Shown here: positions 1 to 9,235 of the stretch, in pieces
How positions within the stretch are numbered: position 1 is the stretch's first letter
Layout: the number at the start of each line of letters is the position of its first letter
Translations under genes and position numbers: made by a program
The notes under the pieces: model-generated
The model's database searches: none
The model's input: the letters and a program-made list of their open reading frames with translations, nothing else
What the model was told of the DNA's origin: nothing
DNA from: JACRAV01 sp964571235
Lineage (GTDB): Bacteria > Zixibacteria > MSB-5A5 > GN15 > FEB-12
Direction: 5' to 3'
DNA length: 64,000 nt
NCBI GenBank assembly: GCA_964571235.1
Contig: CAZNAI010000004.1
Span: 496,001-560,000, forward strand

Positions 1-1158
1 CCAGCCGAGGATAGCGGCGAGAATTCCAATTCCCGATATAGCCCAGCGGTCAATGCGCCGGGCAGAGTGGGCGGAGGCGATATCGTCAGGGAGAAGATTT
101 GGCAGTAATAAGTTATTAACGGCGGCCGCGACGACCGGCAAACAGACAGCGGCGGATGTGCGGGCGTCGTCGGACTGATACTCAATGCTCTTAACCAATT
201 CGATGGGAAAGCGGTGGAAGTCGAATTCAAGATGACCGCTTAATCGATCAATGAGATCGTCGGTATACGACAAATCGCCGTAGACATAAACTTGGTTTGA
301 GAATCGGTTGGCGTACTGACCGGCATAGAAATCCAGCGAGTTTTGCAGTTCGTTGACGAGCGATTCGGTGAAGTACTCAAACACCGTATCATCACGTCGA
401 TTGGCAAGGAATTGCGAGCCCAATGAGATGACGTGTGAGAATTCCAGCTCGGTGCCCCGATAGTACGAGATCTCTGAGCGCAGTCGCTCAATGTTGATAA
501 GGCAGTAATTTGATTCAGGATCAAACTGCGGCATGCCATCAAGGAGCCGCCCGACGACGTCGGTTGACAGATACACCGCCTCTATGGGAATATTCAGAGC
601 GCGAAATGGCGCGAGGTATTCGTCTATGAGGCGGCGGGTTCCGGCAACCAGCGCGACTTTGACCTTTGCCTCCGAGTCGGACGTCACATTAGCAATTGGC
701 CGAAAAGCATAGTGGCAATCGGCTATTGGAAAGGGAATCTGGCGCTTGGCCTCAAATTGAATTGCGGCCTTTAGAGCGCGAGCCCCAACGGCGGGCATGG
801 TGAGACGACGGTACGCGGTTTCATTCCCGCCGATGGCCAGGGCGATTGATTTCCATCGTCCACCCATGTCGTGACAAATGTCATCGACCGCGCCGGTAAT
901 GAATTGCCGGCGGTGATCCGGATCTTTCAGATCGCGCGGTATGTAGACTTTGCGAACCTCGACAAGTTTCCTGGAGCCGGGGAAATGACGGCAATGCGCG
1001 GCCGAAATTGAATCGTCGCTTATCGAGAACGCCAGTTCGTTTCCAAAGGTCATTTTTCGGGCAGGACGGTGATACCGCTGGCGTGCCACAGCCAGATCCG
1101 CGGGGATACTGGCTGATAGTTGCGAAGGCTCCAGGCGAGTTGTTTCAGCGATTTTCAT
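1..1158 (-). CDS. pilM: Type IV pilus assembly protein PilM, 3' end cut by window edge (possible PilM-PilN fusion)
   Basis: Open frame of 386 codons from ATG 1156-1158 to the window edge with no stop. The protein reads as a PilM-type actin-like ATPase, which forms the inner-membrane/cytoplasmic platform of type IV pili with PilN, PilO and PilP. Visible PilM features are the segment RRLTMPAVGARALKAAIQFE (SHM-type subdomain), KRQIPFPI just after it, and LVNELQNSLDFY in the C-terminal lobe. Near residues 353-386 the frame continues through NLLPDD and then a hydrophobic stretch beginning GIGILAAI. PilN proteins normally start with an NLLP motif followed by a single membrane helix, so PilM may be fused to PilN. 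The true C-terminus lies outside the window. It sits 26 bp after the second pilin gene, last visible gene of the pil operon. Confidence 0.8.
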   Translation of the reverse strand, partial: MKIAETTRLEPSQLSASIPADLAVARQRYHRPARKMTFGNELAFSISDDSISAAHCRHFPGSRKLVEVRKVYIPRDLKDPDHRRQFITGAVDDICHDMGGRWKSIALAIGGNETAYRRLTMPAVGARALKAAIQFEAKRQIPFPIADCHYAFRPIANVTSDSEAKVKVALVAGTRRLIDEYLAPFRALNIPIEAVYLSTDVVGRLLDGMPQFDPESNYCLINIERLRSEISYYRGTELEFSHVISLGSQFLANRRDDTVFEYFTESLVNELQNSLDFYAGQYANRFSNQVYVYGDLSYTDDLIDRLSGHLEFDFHRFPIELVKSIEYQSDDARTSAAVCLPVVAAAVNNLLLPNLLPDDIASAHSARRIDRWAISGIGILAAILGW

Positions 1159-1184
1159 CGTGCCATAGTTCCTAAGTCATCTAA

Positions 1185-1631
1185 TCAGAACTTGACGGTG
1201 TCATTTCCCCCGGGGGAAATGATTCTGCGATTGGTTGAGTCGTACACGTAACTTTGTCCCCAGGCATCTTTGAGATAATCGCCGCGACTACTGTCGAGAT
1301 AGGGGCCGTTCCATCCCAGCCGGGTCAGTCGATCATACGCCGAAAGCGCACCCGGCTTGCGTGCCAGATCGAGCAAGGCCGACGGTGGGGCGCCGCAGTC
1401 GCCTTCGTATCCACGGTCGATATATTGCCCGCCCGAGACAGCCGATGGATTACCAACAATTGCTCGTTTGAGCATGTTGAGTTCTTCGCGAGTGGCATTG
1501 ACTTTGGCCGAGGTGGTGAAGTTAGAAAAGACCGGTACTGCCACGGCGGCCAGTACACCGAGCACGACGATAATAATGGCAAGCTCGATCAGGGTGAATC
1601 CCCGATCGAGCTTGAAATCGCTTCTGTTCAT
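1185..1631 (-). CDS. Type IV pilin/pseudopilin (second of two)
   Basis: 148-residue prepilin. After a short charged leader (MNRSDFKLDRG) comes the prepilin peptidase site G|FTLIEL, then the hydrophobic helix AIIIVVLGVLAAVAVP with the conserved Glu at mature position 5. Later sequence (GWNGPYLDSS, DAWGQSYVYDS, SPGGND) resembles GspG/major pseudopilins of type II secretion, whose C-terminal part carries a calcium site. The ATG at 1629-1631 is chosen because the leader then has normal length. An upstream start at 1742 would overlap the preceding pilin gene. Operon position is between the first pilin (25 bp gap) and pilM. It could be a pseudopilin of a secretion system or a minor pilin. Confidence 0.85.
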   Translation of the reverse strand: MNRSDFKLDRGFTLIELAIIIVVLGVLAAVAVPVFSNFTTSAKVNATREELNMLKRAIVGNPSAVSGGQYIDRGYEGDCGAPPSALLDLARKPGALSAYDRLTRLGWNGPYLDSSRGDYLKDAWGQSYVYDSTNRRIISPGGNDTVKF

Positions 1632-1656
1632 ACCTGGTTCCCCGCAGAAAGAGGAA

Positions 1657-2088
1657 TCAGAAACTGTTCTCACCGACGGTATTGGTGTTCGGCCAGATTT
1701 CGCCGGTAGCGGCCAGATAAGCCCAACCGCCACGAGCGCCAACGATGGTGCCTTTGGTCACGCCGGTGACGATTGAGTCAGGGGCGTTGGTCGAGGTCTG
1801 GTACGGGTTTTTCGGAACTGACTGCGCCATGACTGTGCCGACTGTTCCGAGCTGGACGAGACTTGGCCAGGCGGCGGTCCCAGTTGTGACAGCCTGGTTG
1901 GCATAGTAAATGGTGATGCCGGAGCGAAGGGCGCCAAGCGCACCGCGACAAGCGGCATCTTTGGCCTGGGCGCTCATATCCTGGTACTTCGGTATCGCGA
2001 CAGCGGCAAGAATGCCGAGCACCACGATGATGATCACCAATTCGATCAGGGTGAAACCCCGACGGTTGGACAAATGCGCTGAAAACAT
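1657..2088 (-). CDS. Type IV pilin (first of two)
   Basis: 143-residue prepilin with an 11-residue leader ending NRRG, cleavage before FTLIEL, and the helix VIIIVVLGILAAVAIP followed by KYQDMS, typical of type IVa pilins. Glu5 is present. A clear Shine-Dalgarno (GAGGAG) lies 7 nt before the ATG. It follows pilC by 79 bp and precedes a second pilin by 25 bp. The C-terminal part is short and Gly/Ala/Thr rich (TKGTIVGARGGWAYL), with no disulfide pair visible. It could be the major subunit of the fibre. The two pilins share only the N-terminal helix region strongly. Confidence 0.85.
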   Translation of the reverse strand: MFSAHLSNRRGFTLIELVIIIVVLGILAAVAIPKYQDMSAQAKDAACRGALGALRSGITIYYANQAVTTGTAAWPSLVQLGTVGTVMAQSVPKNPYQTSTNAPDSIVTGVTKGTIVGARGGWAYLAATGEIWPNTNTVGENSF

Positions 2089-2167
2089 GTTTGGTCTCCT
2101 CGAACTATGTTTACCGGTGAATAGCTTTCAGTCTATATATCGGCGACTGCGGTAGCTTCTTTACCCC

Positions 2168-3382
2168 TTAGTGATTGAAGACTTTGACCAGATTCCACAT
2201 GGGGAGAAAAATCGCCAGAGCCATAAGAAGTACAAATCCGCCGAGGACCAGGGTGAGTATCGGCTCGATGATGGCGGTCAGGTTACGAGACGAATACAGT
2301 ACTTGTTTGCTGTAATGCTCACCGACTTGCCCGAGCATGTGCTCTAAGTTTCCTGATTCCAGGCCGATGGCGATCATGTGCAATGCTTGAGCAGGGAAGT
2401 ACTTGAATTCTCCGACCCGATCGGTGATTGCCTGACCCCGCTCGAATAGGTCAGACAAGTGTTGAATCTCGGCGGCGATCGCCGTGTTTTTCACCGTGCC
2501 GATCAGAACATCCAGAGATTTCATCAGGGGGAGGCCGGATTTATACATGATGCGGAGCATGAGAGAAAACCGGGCGACGTTTCCTTTGATGAGCATAGGA
2601 CCCAGAATCGGAATTTTAAGGACCTTTTCGTCAACCCACCGGCGTCCGACCGGATTGGTGAGCGTACGATGAATGCCGTAACCGATGGCGCCAAAAGCGA
2701 TGAGCACTATCCACCAGTAGTTGGTGGCAAAGTTACTGCCGGCGATCAGAATGCGCGTTGGTAGCGGAAGCTCTGCATTGAAGGCAGAATAGAAACTCAT
2801 GAAGCGGGGAATGACAAAAGTCATCAGGACAGTCACGGCAATGCCAATCACACCGATGACCATCAGCGGATAACGAACGGCGGCTTTGACATTGCGGGTC
2901 AGTTCCATCTCGCGCTCGAGCATGGCGGATAACTCGTCGAGAGTTGCATCGAGTTTACCGGACTCTTCACCGGCCGCAACACAAGCGATGAACACCGGTG
3001 AAAAGACTTTGGGAAACTCAGCCATTGCGGCCGAGAGGGGTTTGCCCGCCTGAACCGCATCCCCGATTTGATCGATAACATAGGCAAAGTGGGGATCGAC
3101 TTTGCTTTCGCGGATAACGTGCAGGGCGCGCAGAAGGGGGATTCCGGCGCGGTACATGGTCGAAAGGGACGAGACGAATTGAATTAACTTCTCGTAGTCG
3201 GCTCCCTTGAGAAATCCGAAGAGCGCAAAGGGGCGGTGCTCGCTTGCCCGTTCGATCTGGATGGGAATCAGCTTCTGACTTTGGAGTAATTCCTCAACCT
3301 GAGCGGTGTCGTGCGCCGTGACGACGCCGTCGCGGAATCGTCCGTTCGCGGCGACAGCTCGATACTTAAACTGTACCGGCAT
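2168..3382 (-). CDS. pilC: Type IV pilus inner-membrane platform protein PilC / GspF
   Basis: 404 residues, normal length for PilC/GspF. The platform protein passes ATPase motion to the growing fibre. Two tandem T2SSF domains are visible, roughly 70-190 and 270-395. They start FVSSLSTMYRAGIPLLRALH and FSLMLRIMYKSGLPLMKSLD, and each carries the family pattern AGEESGKL or IGLESGNLEHML. Hydrophobic helices occur near residues 170-190 (PLMVIGVIGIAVTVLMTFVI), 220-240 and 375-395 (ILTLVLGGFVLLMALAIFLP). The gene overlaps the end of pilB by 17 bp, indicating translational coupling. Confidence 0.93.
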   Translation of the reverse strand: MPVQFKYRAVAANGRFRDGVVTAHDTAQVEELLQSQKLIPIQIERASEHRPFALFGFLKGADYEKLIQFVSSLSTMYRAGIPLLRALHVIRESKVDPHFAYVIDQIGDAVQAGKPLSAAMAEFPKVFSPVFIACVAAGEESGKLDATLDELSAMLEREMELTRNVKAAVRYPLMVIGVIGIAVTVLMTFVIPRFMSFYSAFNAELPLPTRILIAGSNFATNYWWIVLIAFGAIGYGIHRTLTNPVGRRWVDEKVLKIPILGPMLIKGNVARFSLMLRIMYKSGLPLMKSLDVLIGTVKNTAIAAEIQHLSDLFERGQAITDRVGEFKYFPAQALHMIAIGLESGNLEHMLGQVGEHYSKQVLYSSRNLTAIIEPILTLVLGGFVLLMALAIFLPMWNLVKVFNH

Positions 3383-5108
3383 GAGTCGCTACTCCGTGGA
3401 CGACCTCTTCGAGGAAGTCATCCTGGGCATTGGTGGTCTCGGTCAGCAGTTCTTCAAGGCATATGTGCCCGGACTTTACGCCGGCCATTCCCGACTGATA
3501 GAGCGGCAGGTATCCGCCACGTGCGGCGGCCTCGCGAATCATGCGGGGCGAGGCATTTTTGATGACCAACTCGGCGATTGATGGTGTGATCTCGACCAAT
3601 TCAAAAATTCCGGTGAGTCCGGCAAGCCCGGTCTCTTTGCAATTCTTGCAACCTGCCCCTTTTTTGAAATCGATATCTTTGGCCTCACCAAGAAGTCCGG
3701 CCCGGTTCAGGGTGATTTCCGAAGGGACATAACTCTGAAGGCAGTGCTGGCAATTGAGGCGGACGAGGCGTTGAGCCAAAACCCCCTTTAGGGCGGCCGC
3801 GAGGAGGTATGGTTCGATGCCCATGTCGGTCAGGCGTGTGATGGCCTGAGGGGCGTCGTTCGTATGAGTGGTTGAAAAGACCAAGTGACCGGTTAGCGCC
3901 GAGCGAACGGCGATCTGGGCGGTTTCGGTGTCGCGAATTTCACCAATCATGATGACATCAGGATTTTGCCGTAAGATTGACCGGAGCGACGACGGGAAAG
4001 TGAGTCCCGCTTTTTCGTTGATCTGAATCTGGTTGATGAGCGGCAACGAGTACTCGACGGGGTCTTCGACAGTGATGATGTTTTTGTCGATCGAGTTTAT
4101 TTCCTGAAGCGTTGTGTATAGGGTCGAGGTTTTTCCGCTGGAAGTTGGGCCCGTGATCAGGATGAGTCCCTCGGGTTTGCGGATGAGCGATTGCCACTTG
4201 TCGGCCATCTTTGTGCCGAAGCCGAGCTGGGAGAAAGTCAGACGGAGATTGCGGCGGTCCAAAATACGAATGACGATCTTCTCGCCGTGGATGGTCGGCA
4301 AGGTGGAAATACGGAGGTCGATCGGGTTGCCGTCGATTTCCATCATGAAGCGGCCGTCTTGCGGCAGGCGGCGCTCGGAAACATCCAGATCGGCGGCGAT
4401 TTTGATGCGCGAGATGACCTCGTTTTGCATCGATTTTGGCGGCGACCCCTCTTCACGCATGGCCCCGCTGATACGGTATCTGATACGCAAGGTGTTTTCA
4501 TCCGGCTCGATATGGATATCGCTGGCGCGGTCTCGCACCGCGTGGGAGATAATCAAATTAACAAACTTAACTATGGGGGACTCGGCCTCCATCGGCTCGG
4601 TTGAACCGGCGGCGTCAGGCTTGGCGGCGAGAGGTGACTCACGCCGCGTACCCATGATTTGATTGAGGGAGTCGGCGACCGAGTAGTATTGATCGATTGC
4701 CTTTTTGATTTCGGATGTGGTCGCGACGGCGCGCCGGATTTCTGCGCGAGTGGCGTATTTTATTTCCTCAAGGGCGATGATATTAAGTGGGTCGCTCATC
4801 GCCAAAGTGATTGAATTACCGATGGCAAAGACCGGTATGACTGTGTATCGCCGTGCGATGTCGACCGTTATGCGCCGGATGATCTCGGGGTCGATAACGA
4901 TTTGATCGAGCGTAATCCGGGGGATGTCGAGGCGCTCGGCGATGACGTCGACCAGTTGTTCTTCGGTCACGAGTCCCTGATCAACGACAACGGCGCCGAG
5001 GCGTTTGCCCGTTTCGGCTTGCACCTTTAGCGCTCCCTGTAACTGGGCGGGAGTGATGAGGTTCTGTTCGACGAGCAGGTCGCCGATTTTTTTGCGCACA
5101 GTAGCCAT
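3366..5108 (-). CDS. pilB: Type IV pilus assembly ATPase PilB / GspE
   Basis: 580 residues from ATG 5106-5108 (MATVRKKIGDLL). A TTG five codons upstream is also possible, and neither has a clear ribosome site. The N-terminal MshEN/GspE-N domain (residues 1-150) is followed by the secretion ATPase core. Visible motifs are Walker A GPTSSGKTST, Asp box ITVEDPVEY, Walker B VIMIGEIRD, His box TGHLVFSTTHTND and the zinc tetracysteine CQHC ... CKNC. The enzyme hydrolyses ATP in the cytoplasm to extend the pilus/pseudopilus. It heads the operon pilB-pilC-pilin-pilin-pilM. No PilT-type retraction ATPase is in the window, so a type II secretion or non-retracting pilus role remains open. Confidence 0.93.
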   Translation of the reverse strand: MATVRKKIGDLLVEQNLITPAQLQGALKVQAETGKRLGAVVVDQGLVTEEQLVDVIAERLDIPRITLDQIVIDPEIIRRITVDIARRYTVIPVFAIGNSITLAMSDPLNIIALEEIKYATRAEIRRAVATTSEIKKAIDQYYSVADSLNQIMGTRRESPLAAKPDAAGSTEPMEAESPIVKFVNLIISHAVRDRASDIHIEPDENTLRIRYRISGAMREEGSPPKSMQNEVISRIKIAADLDVSERRLPQDGRFMMEIDGNPIDLRISTLPTIHGEKIVIRILDRRNLRLTFSQLGFGTKMADKWQSLIRKPEGLILITGPTSSGKTSTLYTTLQEINSIDKNIITVEDPVEYSLPLINQIQINEKAGLTFPSSLRSILRQNPDVIMIGEIRDTETAQIAVRSALTGHLVFSTTHTNDAPQAITRLTDMGIEPYLLAAALKGVLAQRLVRLNCQHCLQSYVPSEITLNRAGLLGEAKDIDFKKGAGCKNCKETGLAGLTGIFELVEITPSIAELVIKNASPRMIREAAARGGYLPLYQSGMAGVKSGHICLEELLTETTNAQDDFLEEVVHGVATHAGTV

Positions 5109-5114
5109 AGTTAT

Positions 5115-5146
5115 TTGTGACAACGAAGACGTTGGACGTATATATT
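5115..5146 (+). promoter_or_regulatory. Sigma70-type promoter for the Omp85-like gene
   Basis: TTGTGA at 5115-5120 and TATATA at 5139-5144 are 18 bp apart, between the divergent pilB and Omp85-like genes. The expected transcription start is near 5151, giving a leader of about 65 nt. The -35 is imperfect. Confidence 0.45.
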
Positions 5147-5217
5147 GTCGGCTCTGGTCGGCTACTCCTTAGGATGGCGCGGCCAATGGTCGCCATTCAA
5201 GTGGAGAGTGTTTCAGT

Positions 5218-6867
5218 TTGGAACGAAATCGAATCTCGCGGATATCAGCAGGTCTCGGCATTGCGACGGCGGTGGCGTGGTCATTGATTGTTGGCGTGGC
5301 GCTGGGGAGCGAAGTTGATTCGACCAGGCGGGCCAATGACACGCTGTCGATCTACGAGGGGCGGACGATAGACACGATTTCCATTGAGCCACGAAATATC
5401 TACGATCAAGGCGAGCCGGGGAATCGCCGCAAGTTATTCCGTCTGGCGAATTCACTACACGTTGTGACTCGCAAGAAGATTGTCAGACAGGAAGTCCTGT
5501 TTCAGGTAGGGGATCAGTACTCGACGCGCCTGGCCGAAGAGATTGGACGGAACCTTCGTTCAAGTCAGGCGCTCAATGATGCGTGGGTTGTGCCCGAAGA
5601 ATTGCAAGACTGCCGTCTTTTGGTGCGGGTAATCACGGTTGACCGTTGGAGTTTGGTGGGCGGGGCGCAAGTACGGCGGGAGGGGAATCAGACCAACTAT
5701 CAGTTCGGTTTTGAGGAGCGCAATTTACTTGGTTATCATCAACTGTTGCACTTCGATTATTTCGTGCAGGAAGAGGAAGACAATTATGTCACGGGGCGGT
5801 TTGCCGACCGTCGGCTCTGGGGGTACCCGTTGTCACTGGAACTGAGTTATTCCGGCAATCCTGTCGGTTCATCTACTTGGACGTCTTTGAGTCACCCATA
5901 TTATGATTTGTCTCAACACTGGACGTACAGTTTTCTTCACGCCTTCACCGGGGGGCGGTCGGATTATTACTACGATACAGTAAAGGTCGCGTCTACCAAT
6001 CTCAATGGCGACTTTCTCGGACTATCGGGGGAATATCGCTGGGGGCCGGCAGAGCGGAAATTCGCCGTCGGCGCGGAATATCAATATGTCTACATGACCT
6101 ATTACGACGATCTTATCTTGCAAGCACAATTGAAGGATTCGATACGTCTTCCGGAAGATTCGACCTACCACAAGGTGGGCGGCATCTTTGAGTTTTCGAG
6201 TCTCTCATTCGTGCGGGCGAGGAGGCTCAACGGAATGTCGTATCTGGAAGATTTGACCCTTGGATTCTCCACCCGGTTCGATTTTGCTCGCGCCTATGGG
6301 CCGCGATTTAGAGAATACGCCTTTGATGATCTTCAGCTTTCGGCGGAATATGCCGCCAAGGCGGGGGGCTCGGTTGTGCAGGCCGCGTACGCGCGAAGGT
6401 ATGTGCTTCGCGAGACTGCCAAGCTCCGCCAGGGGGATCAATTCACCGTCAAATACTACAACAACGATTTGCCGTTTGTGACGCTGGTGATCCGATCATT
6501 GTATAATTCGATCGCCATGTCCGATGGGAGCAACCAACTGTATCTCGGAGGGAACAACGGGCTTCGCGGATACGACAAGTATTTTCGCACGGGTGACCGT
6601 CTGCACGTGGTCAACACGGAATTGCGCTTTTTCCCTCAAATCGAATTTCTGTCGATTATCATTGGGGGGGCGGTGTTTGCCGACGTTGGCCGTACCTGGA
6701 AACACGGTGAGTCGCTCCGGTTGTTTGATCGGTATCATCGCTCGATTGGGGCCGGGCTGAGGCTGTCTCTTGAGAAAATTTCCAGAGGGGAATTGATCAG
6801 ATTCGACGTAGCTCATAGTCAGGACGGGAGTTGGCAGATTTCGGCCGACTCGCATCAGTACTTTTAG
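5218..6867 (+). CDS. Omp85/BamA-like outer-membrane beta-barrel protein
   Basis: 549 residues with a TTG start preceded by GGAGAG 10 nt upstream. N-terminal hydrophobic signal sequence at about residues 10-30 (IATAVAWSLIVGVALGS). A short POTRA-like part follows (residues about 40-140; GRTIDTISI, RKKIVRQEVLFQVGD, LLVRVITVDRW). The rest is a beta-barrel with alternating aromatic strands. Near the end GLRGYDKYFRTG matches the loop-6 RGY motif of Omp85 proteins, and the protein ends in an aromatic residue (HQYF). Only one or two POTRA domains fit, fewer than BamA's five, so this is probably not the essential BamA. TamA-like or 'surface antigen' proteins are closer. Single gene, divergent from pilB. 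Confidence 0.8.
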   Translation: MERNRISRISAGLGIATAVAWSLIVGVALGSEVDSTRRANDTLSIYEGRTIDTISIEPRNIYDQGEPGNRRKLFRLANSLHVVTRKKIVRQEVLFQVGDQYSTRLAEEIGRNLRSSQALNDAWVVPEELQDCRLLVRVITVDRWSLVGGAQVRREGNQTNYQFGFEERNLLGYHQLLHFDYFVQEEEDNYVTGRFADRRLWGYPLSLELSYSGNPVGSSTWTSLSHPYYDLSQHWTYSFLHAFTGGRSDYYYDTVKVASTNLNGDFLGLSGEYRWGPAERKFAVGAEYQYVYMTYYDDLILQAQLKDSIRLPEDSTYHKVGGIFEFSSLSFVRARRLNGMSYLEDLTLGFSTRFDFARAYGPRFREYAFDDLQLSAEYAAKAGGSVVQAAYARRYVLRETAKLRQGDQFTVKYYNNDLPFVTLVIRSLYNSIAMSDGSNQLYLGGNNGLRGYDKYFRTGDRLHVVNTELRFFPQIEFLSIIIGGAVFADVGRTWKHGESLRLFDRYHRSIGAGLRLSLEKISRGELIRFDVAHSQDGSWQISADSHQYF

Positions 6868-6890
6868 CGGGGCGCTGTTTGTAATAGTTC

Positions 6891-6918
6891 TTGACAACTC
6901 TTTGCCAAGCAATATATT
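6891..6918 (+). promoter_or_regulatory. Strong sigma70 promoter (TTGACA-16-TATATT)
   Basis: TTGACA 6891-6896 and TATATT 6913-6918, spacer 16 bp. Transcription should begin near 6925, which rules out the most upstream possible start of the next gene (6902) and helps choose its start codon. Confidence 0.8.
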
Positions 6919-6997
6919 AGCGGAGTACTTCATGGGTATGCCCAAGGGCATTACGCCGTCGGCAGGAACCAACAGCCATAGAACGGACACGCACGTT

Positions 6998-9103
6998 ATG
7001 AGAATCTTTCAACGGCCGATGTTCAATAGACAAATGACAGAATCTTTGGTCAAATCGGGACACCGAGTGGCGTGGAGTACGCTGGGTTGTCTGTTACTAA
7101 TCCTAAGTTGCCTGTTGTTGGCGGGAACGACAGTGTCTGCACGGATGCTGGCCGCGTCCGACGATCCCATCACCAAGATCGAAGCTGACTATCTGGCCGG
7201 AGCCATTTCGCTCGACCAGCGGGCAATATTCATGGCTACTGCAATTCGGAAACCGGAATCCCTTCCGGTCAAGTACGCCATCGTTAAGAGCACCGATGAA
7301 ACGGTTGTCTTGCCCGGACGAGGGGCGACACTGGCGCTCCTCCAGATCAAAAAGGACTGGGACAAATTACAGACGAGTACACAAAACGCGGTAGCCCAAG
7401 TACTGACTCGTTGGTCGACTGCCTTTACGTTTGATACGCCGAGTGGGTTCTTCAAGGTGCACTGGGATACAATAGGAGTTCATGCCGTTCCAAAAGCTGA
7501 TGTCAGTGGAAACGGGATTCCTGACTATGTCGACAAATCTGTCGTGTACCTGGATTCTACCTATACAAAGAACATTGCGCTTGGGTATCTGTTGCCTCCC
7601 TCGGATGGAGCGGTCGGAGGGGACGGCCGGTATGACGTCTACTTTGAGAACATGCCGTACTATGGCTATGCCCAACCGGAAGCCAATGGCCCGGCGGCCT
7701 GGAATGATGCGACCAGCTATTTGGTATTGCACAATGACTTCATCGGGTTTCCACCGAATTCCGATCCGGAAGGTGATATCTTCGGGGCGATGAAAGTGAC
7801 AATAGGCCACGAGTTTCATCACAGTGTGCAGTTTGGGTATGACTACACCGAGTACGGATGGTACATGGAACTAGATGCCACTCACGCCGAGGATGTGTTT
7901 TTCCCTCTCACGCACGACAACTTCAATTATCTGAGTTCTTACTTCTCAGTCCCAGCGCTGACACTCATGGACGAGTCGGGATTGCACATGTATGGTTCAT
8001 ACATCTGGGGAAAATATCTGGAACAGAAATTTGATCTGAGTCTTTCCCGTGCTGTGTGGGAGGGTGCTCGGTTTGGCGCGACTGTTTTTACGACTCTTTC
8101 CGATACGCTTATGGCGCGGTACGGTTGGACGCAGGATTCGGCGTTCGGCGACTTTGCAACCTGGAATTATGTGACATCGACTCGAAACGACGGCATGCAC
8201 CACACCGATGCCGCCAGCTATCCGCTGATGCCGATAGGGCGAACGCACAATTCGTATCCTGTCGCACTACAAACCGGACCCAATAATCCGGGCGGCTACG
8301 CGGCCAATTACATTCAGTTTTTCCCGGGAGTAGCTACCGGGACTCTGCACATCGCATTTGACGGTAGCAATACGGTAAGCTGGGGGGCGTACGTGATTGC
8401 GTCGACCGCGACCAATGTGCATCAGTTCTATCAGATCACATTAGCGCCGGTGACGTATGCGGGTTCAATAGACATCCCCAATTTCCAGAGCTATCAGAGC
8501 CTGACGCTCGTGAGTGTGAATACCGGCGAGTTTTCCGGCCCGACGTCGTTCCAATATTCCGCACAGATTTCCTCGGTGTACAACGTGGCGGCGAAAATTC
8601 TCACCGACACCATGATCTACTCCGGAGCGACCCGCCAGATCCAGGTACAGGTAAAAAATGCGGGTCCGATCAGTGATGTCGTACGGCTGACCGGTAGCGA
8701 CACGCAAGGGTGGATGAGTCTGAGCTTCATCGATCAAGGATTGGCCGGTGGCGATAGCTCAGTTGTGAATATCCCCGTTACCCCGCCGCAAGGGACACCT
8801 CTCGGGACAAGCACGACACTTTCTTTCAAGGCGACCTCTCGGACTGACACTTCTAAACACATGACAATATCGCAACCTCAGACGTGTGTGCTTCAGATTG
8901 GCGATGTCGATTTCGATGGGACAGTAGACATAAGTGATCTGACAGTGCTGATTTCTTATCTCTATTTGTCCGGACCGGCTCCGCAACCGGTGTTAGCGGC
9001 GGGAGATTACGACTGTCAGAATCCGGTGGATATTGCCGATTTGACCTCGCTTATTTCGTTTCTCTATCTAAGCGGGCCGCCTTGTGCCTGTCGGTATTTC
9101 TAA
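6998..9103 (+). CDS. Secreted MXAN_6640-type putative metalloprotease with dockerin-like tail
   Basis: About 701 residues from ATG 6998. ATG 7034 is an equally good start, because it puts a normal signal peptide (STLGCLLLILSCLLLAGT) first. ATG 6932 would sit only about 7 nt after the predicted transcript start. The catalytic region has GRYDVYFENM and TIGHEFHHSVQFGYD, a zinc HExxH site at about 7808-7822 typical of the MXAN_6640 putative protease family. Middle domains are beta-rich. The last about 65 residues hold two dockerin-type repeats, GDVDFDGTVDISDL and GDYDCQNPVDIADL, each followed by an LYLSGP motif. Exported and probably cell-surface or extracellular. No cohesin partner is in the window. 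Confidence 0.8.
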   Translation: MRIFQRPMFNRQMTESLVKSGHRVAWSTLGCLLLILSCLLLAGTTVSARMLAASDDPITKIEADYLAGAISLDQRAIFMATAIRKPESLPVKYAIVKSTDETVVLPGRGATLALLQIKKDWDKLQTSTQNAVAQVLTRWSTAFTFDTPSGFFKVHWDTIGVHAVPKADVSGNGIPDYVDKSVVYLDSTYTKNIALGYLLPPSDGAVGGDGRYDVYFENMPYYGYAQPEANGPAAWNDATSYLVLHNDFIGFPPNSDPEGDIFGAMKVTIGHEFHHSVQFGYDYTEYGWYMELDATHAEDVFFPLTHDNFNYLSSYFSVPALTLMDESGLHMYGSYIWGKYLEQKFDLSLSRAVWEGARFGATVFTTLSDTLMARYGWTQDSAFGDFATWNYVTSTRNDGMHHTDAASYPLMPIGRTHNSYPVALQTGPNNPGGYAANYIQFFPGVATGTLHIAFDGSNTVSWGAYVIASTATNVHQFYQITLAPVTYAGSIDIPNFQSYQSLTLVSVNTGEFSGPTSFQYSAQISSVYNVAAKILTDTMIYSGATRQIQVQVKNAGPISDVVRLTGSDTQGWMSLSFIDQGLAGGDSSVVNIPVTPPQGTPLGTSTTLSFKATSRTDTSKHMTISQPQTCVLQIGDVDFDGTVDISDLTVLISYLYLSGPAPQPVLAAGDYDCQNPVDIADLTSLISFLYLSGPPCACRYF

Positions 9104-9235
9104 AAGACTGCCGCTCTGTTTTTTAGTTGACTAAACGGCCCCTGTTACCCTAATTGATTATACTTCGGTCGCAAGGCCGGATTCATACCTCACGGAAGAG
9201 GTTGAAAACGCGCTCTTTAGGAGAGAGGGGATTAC

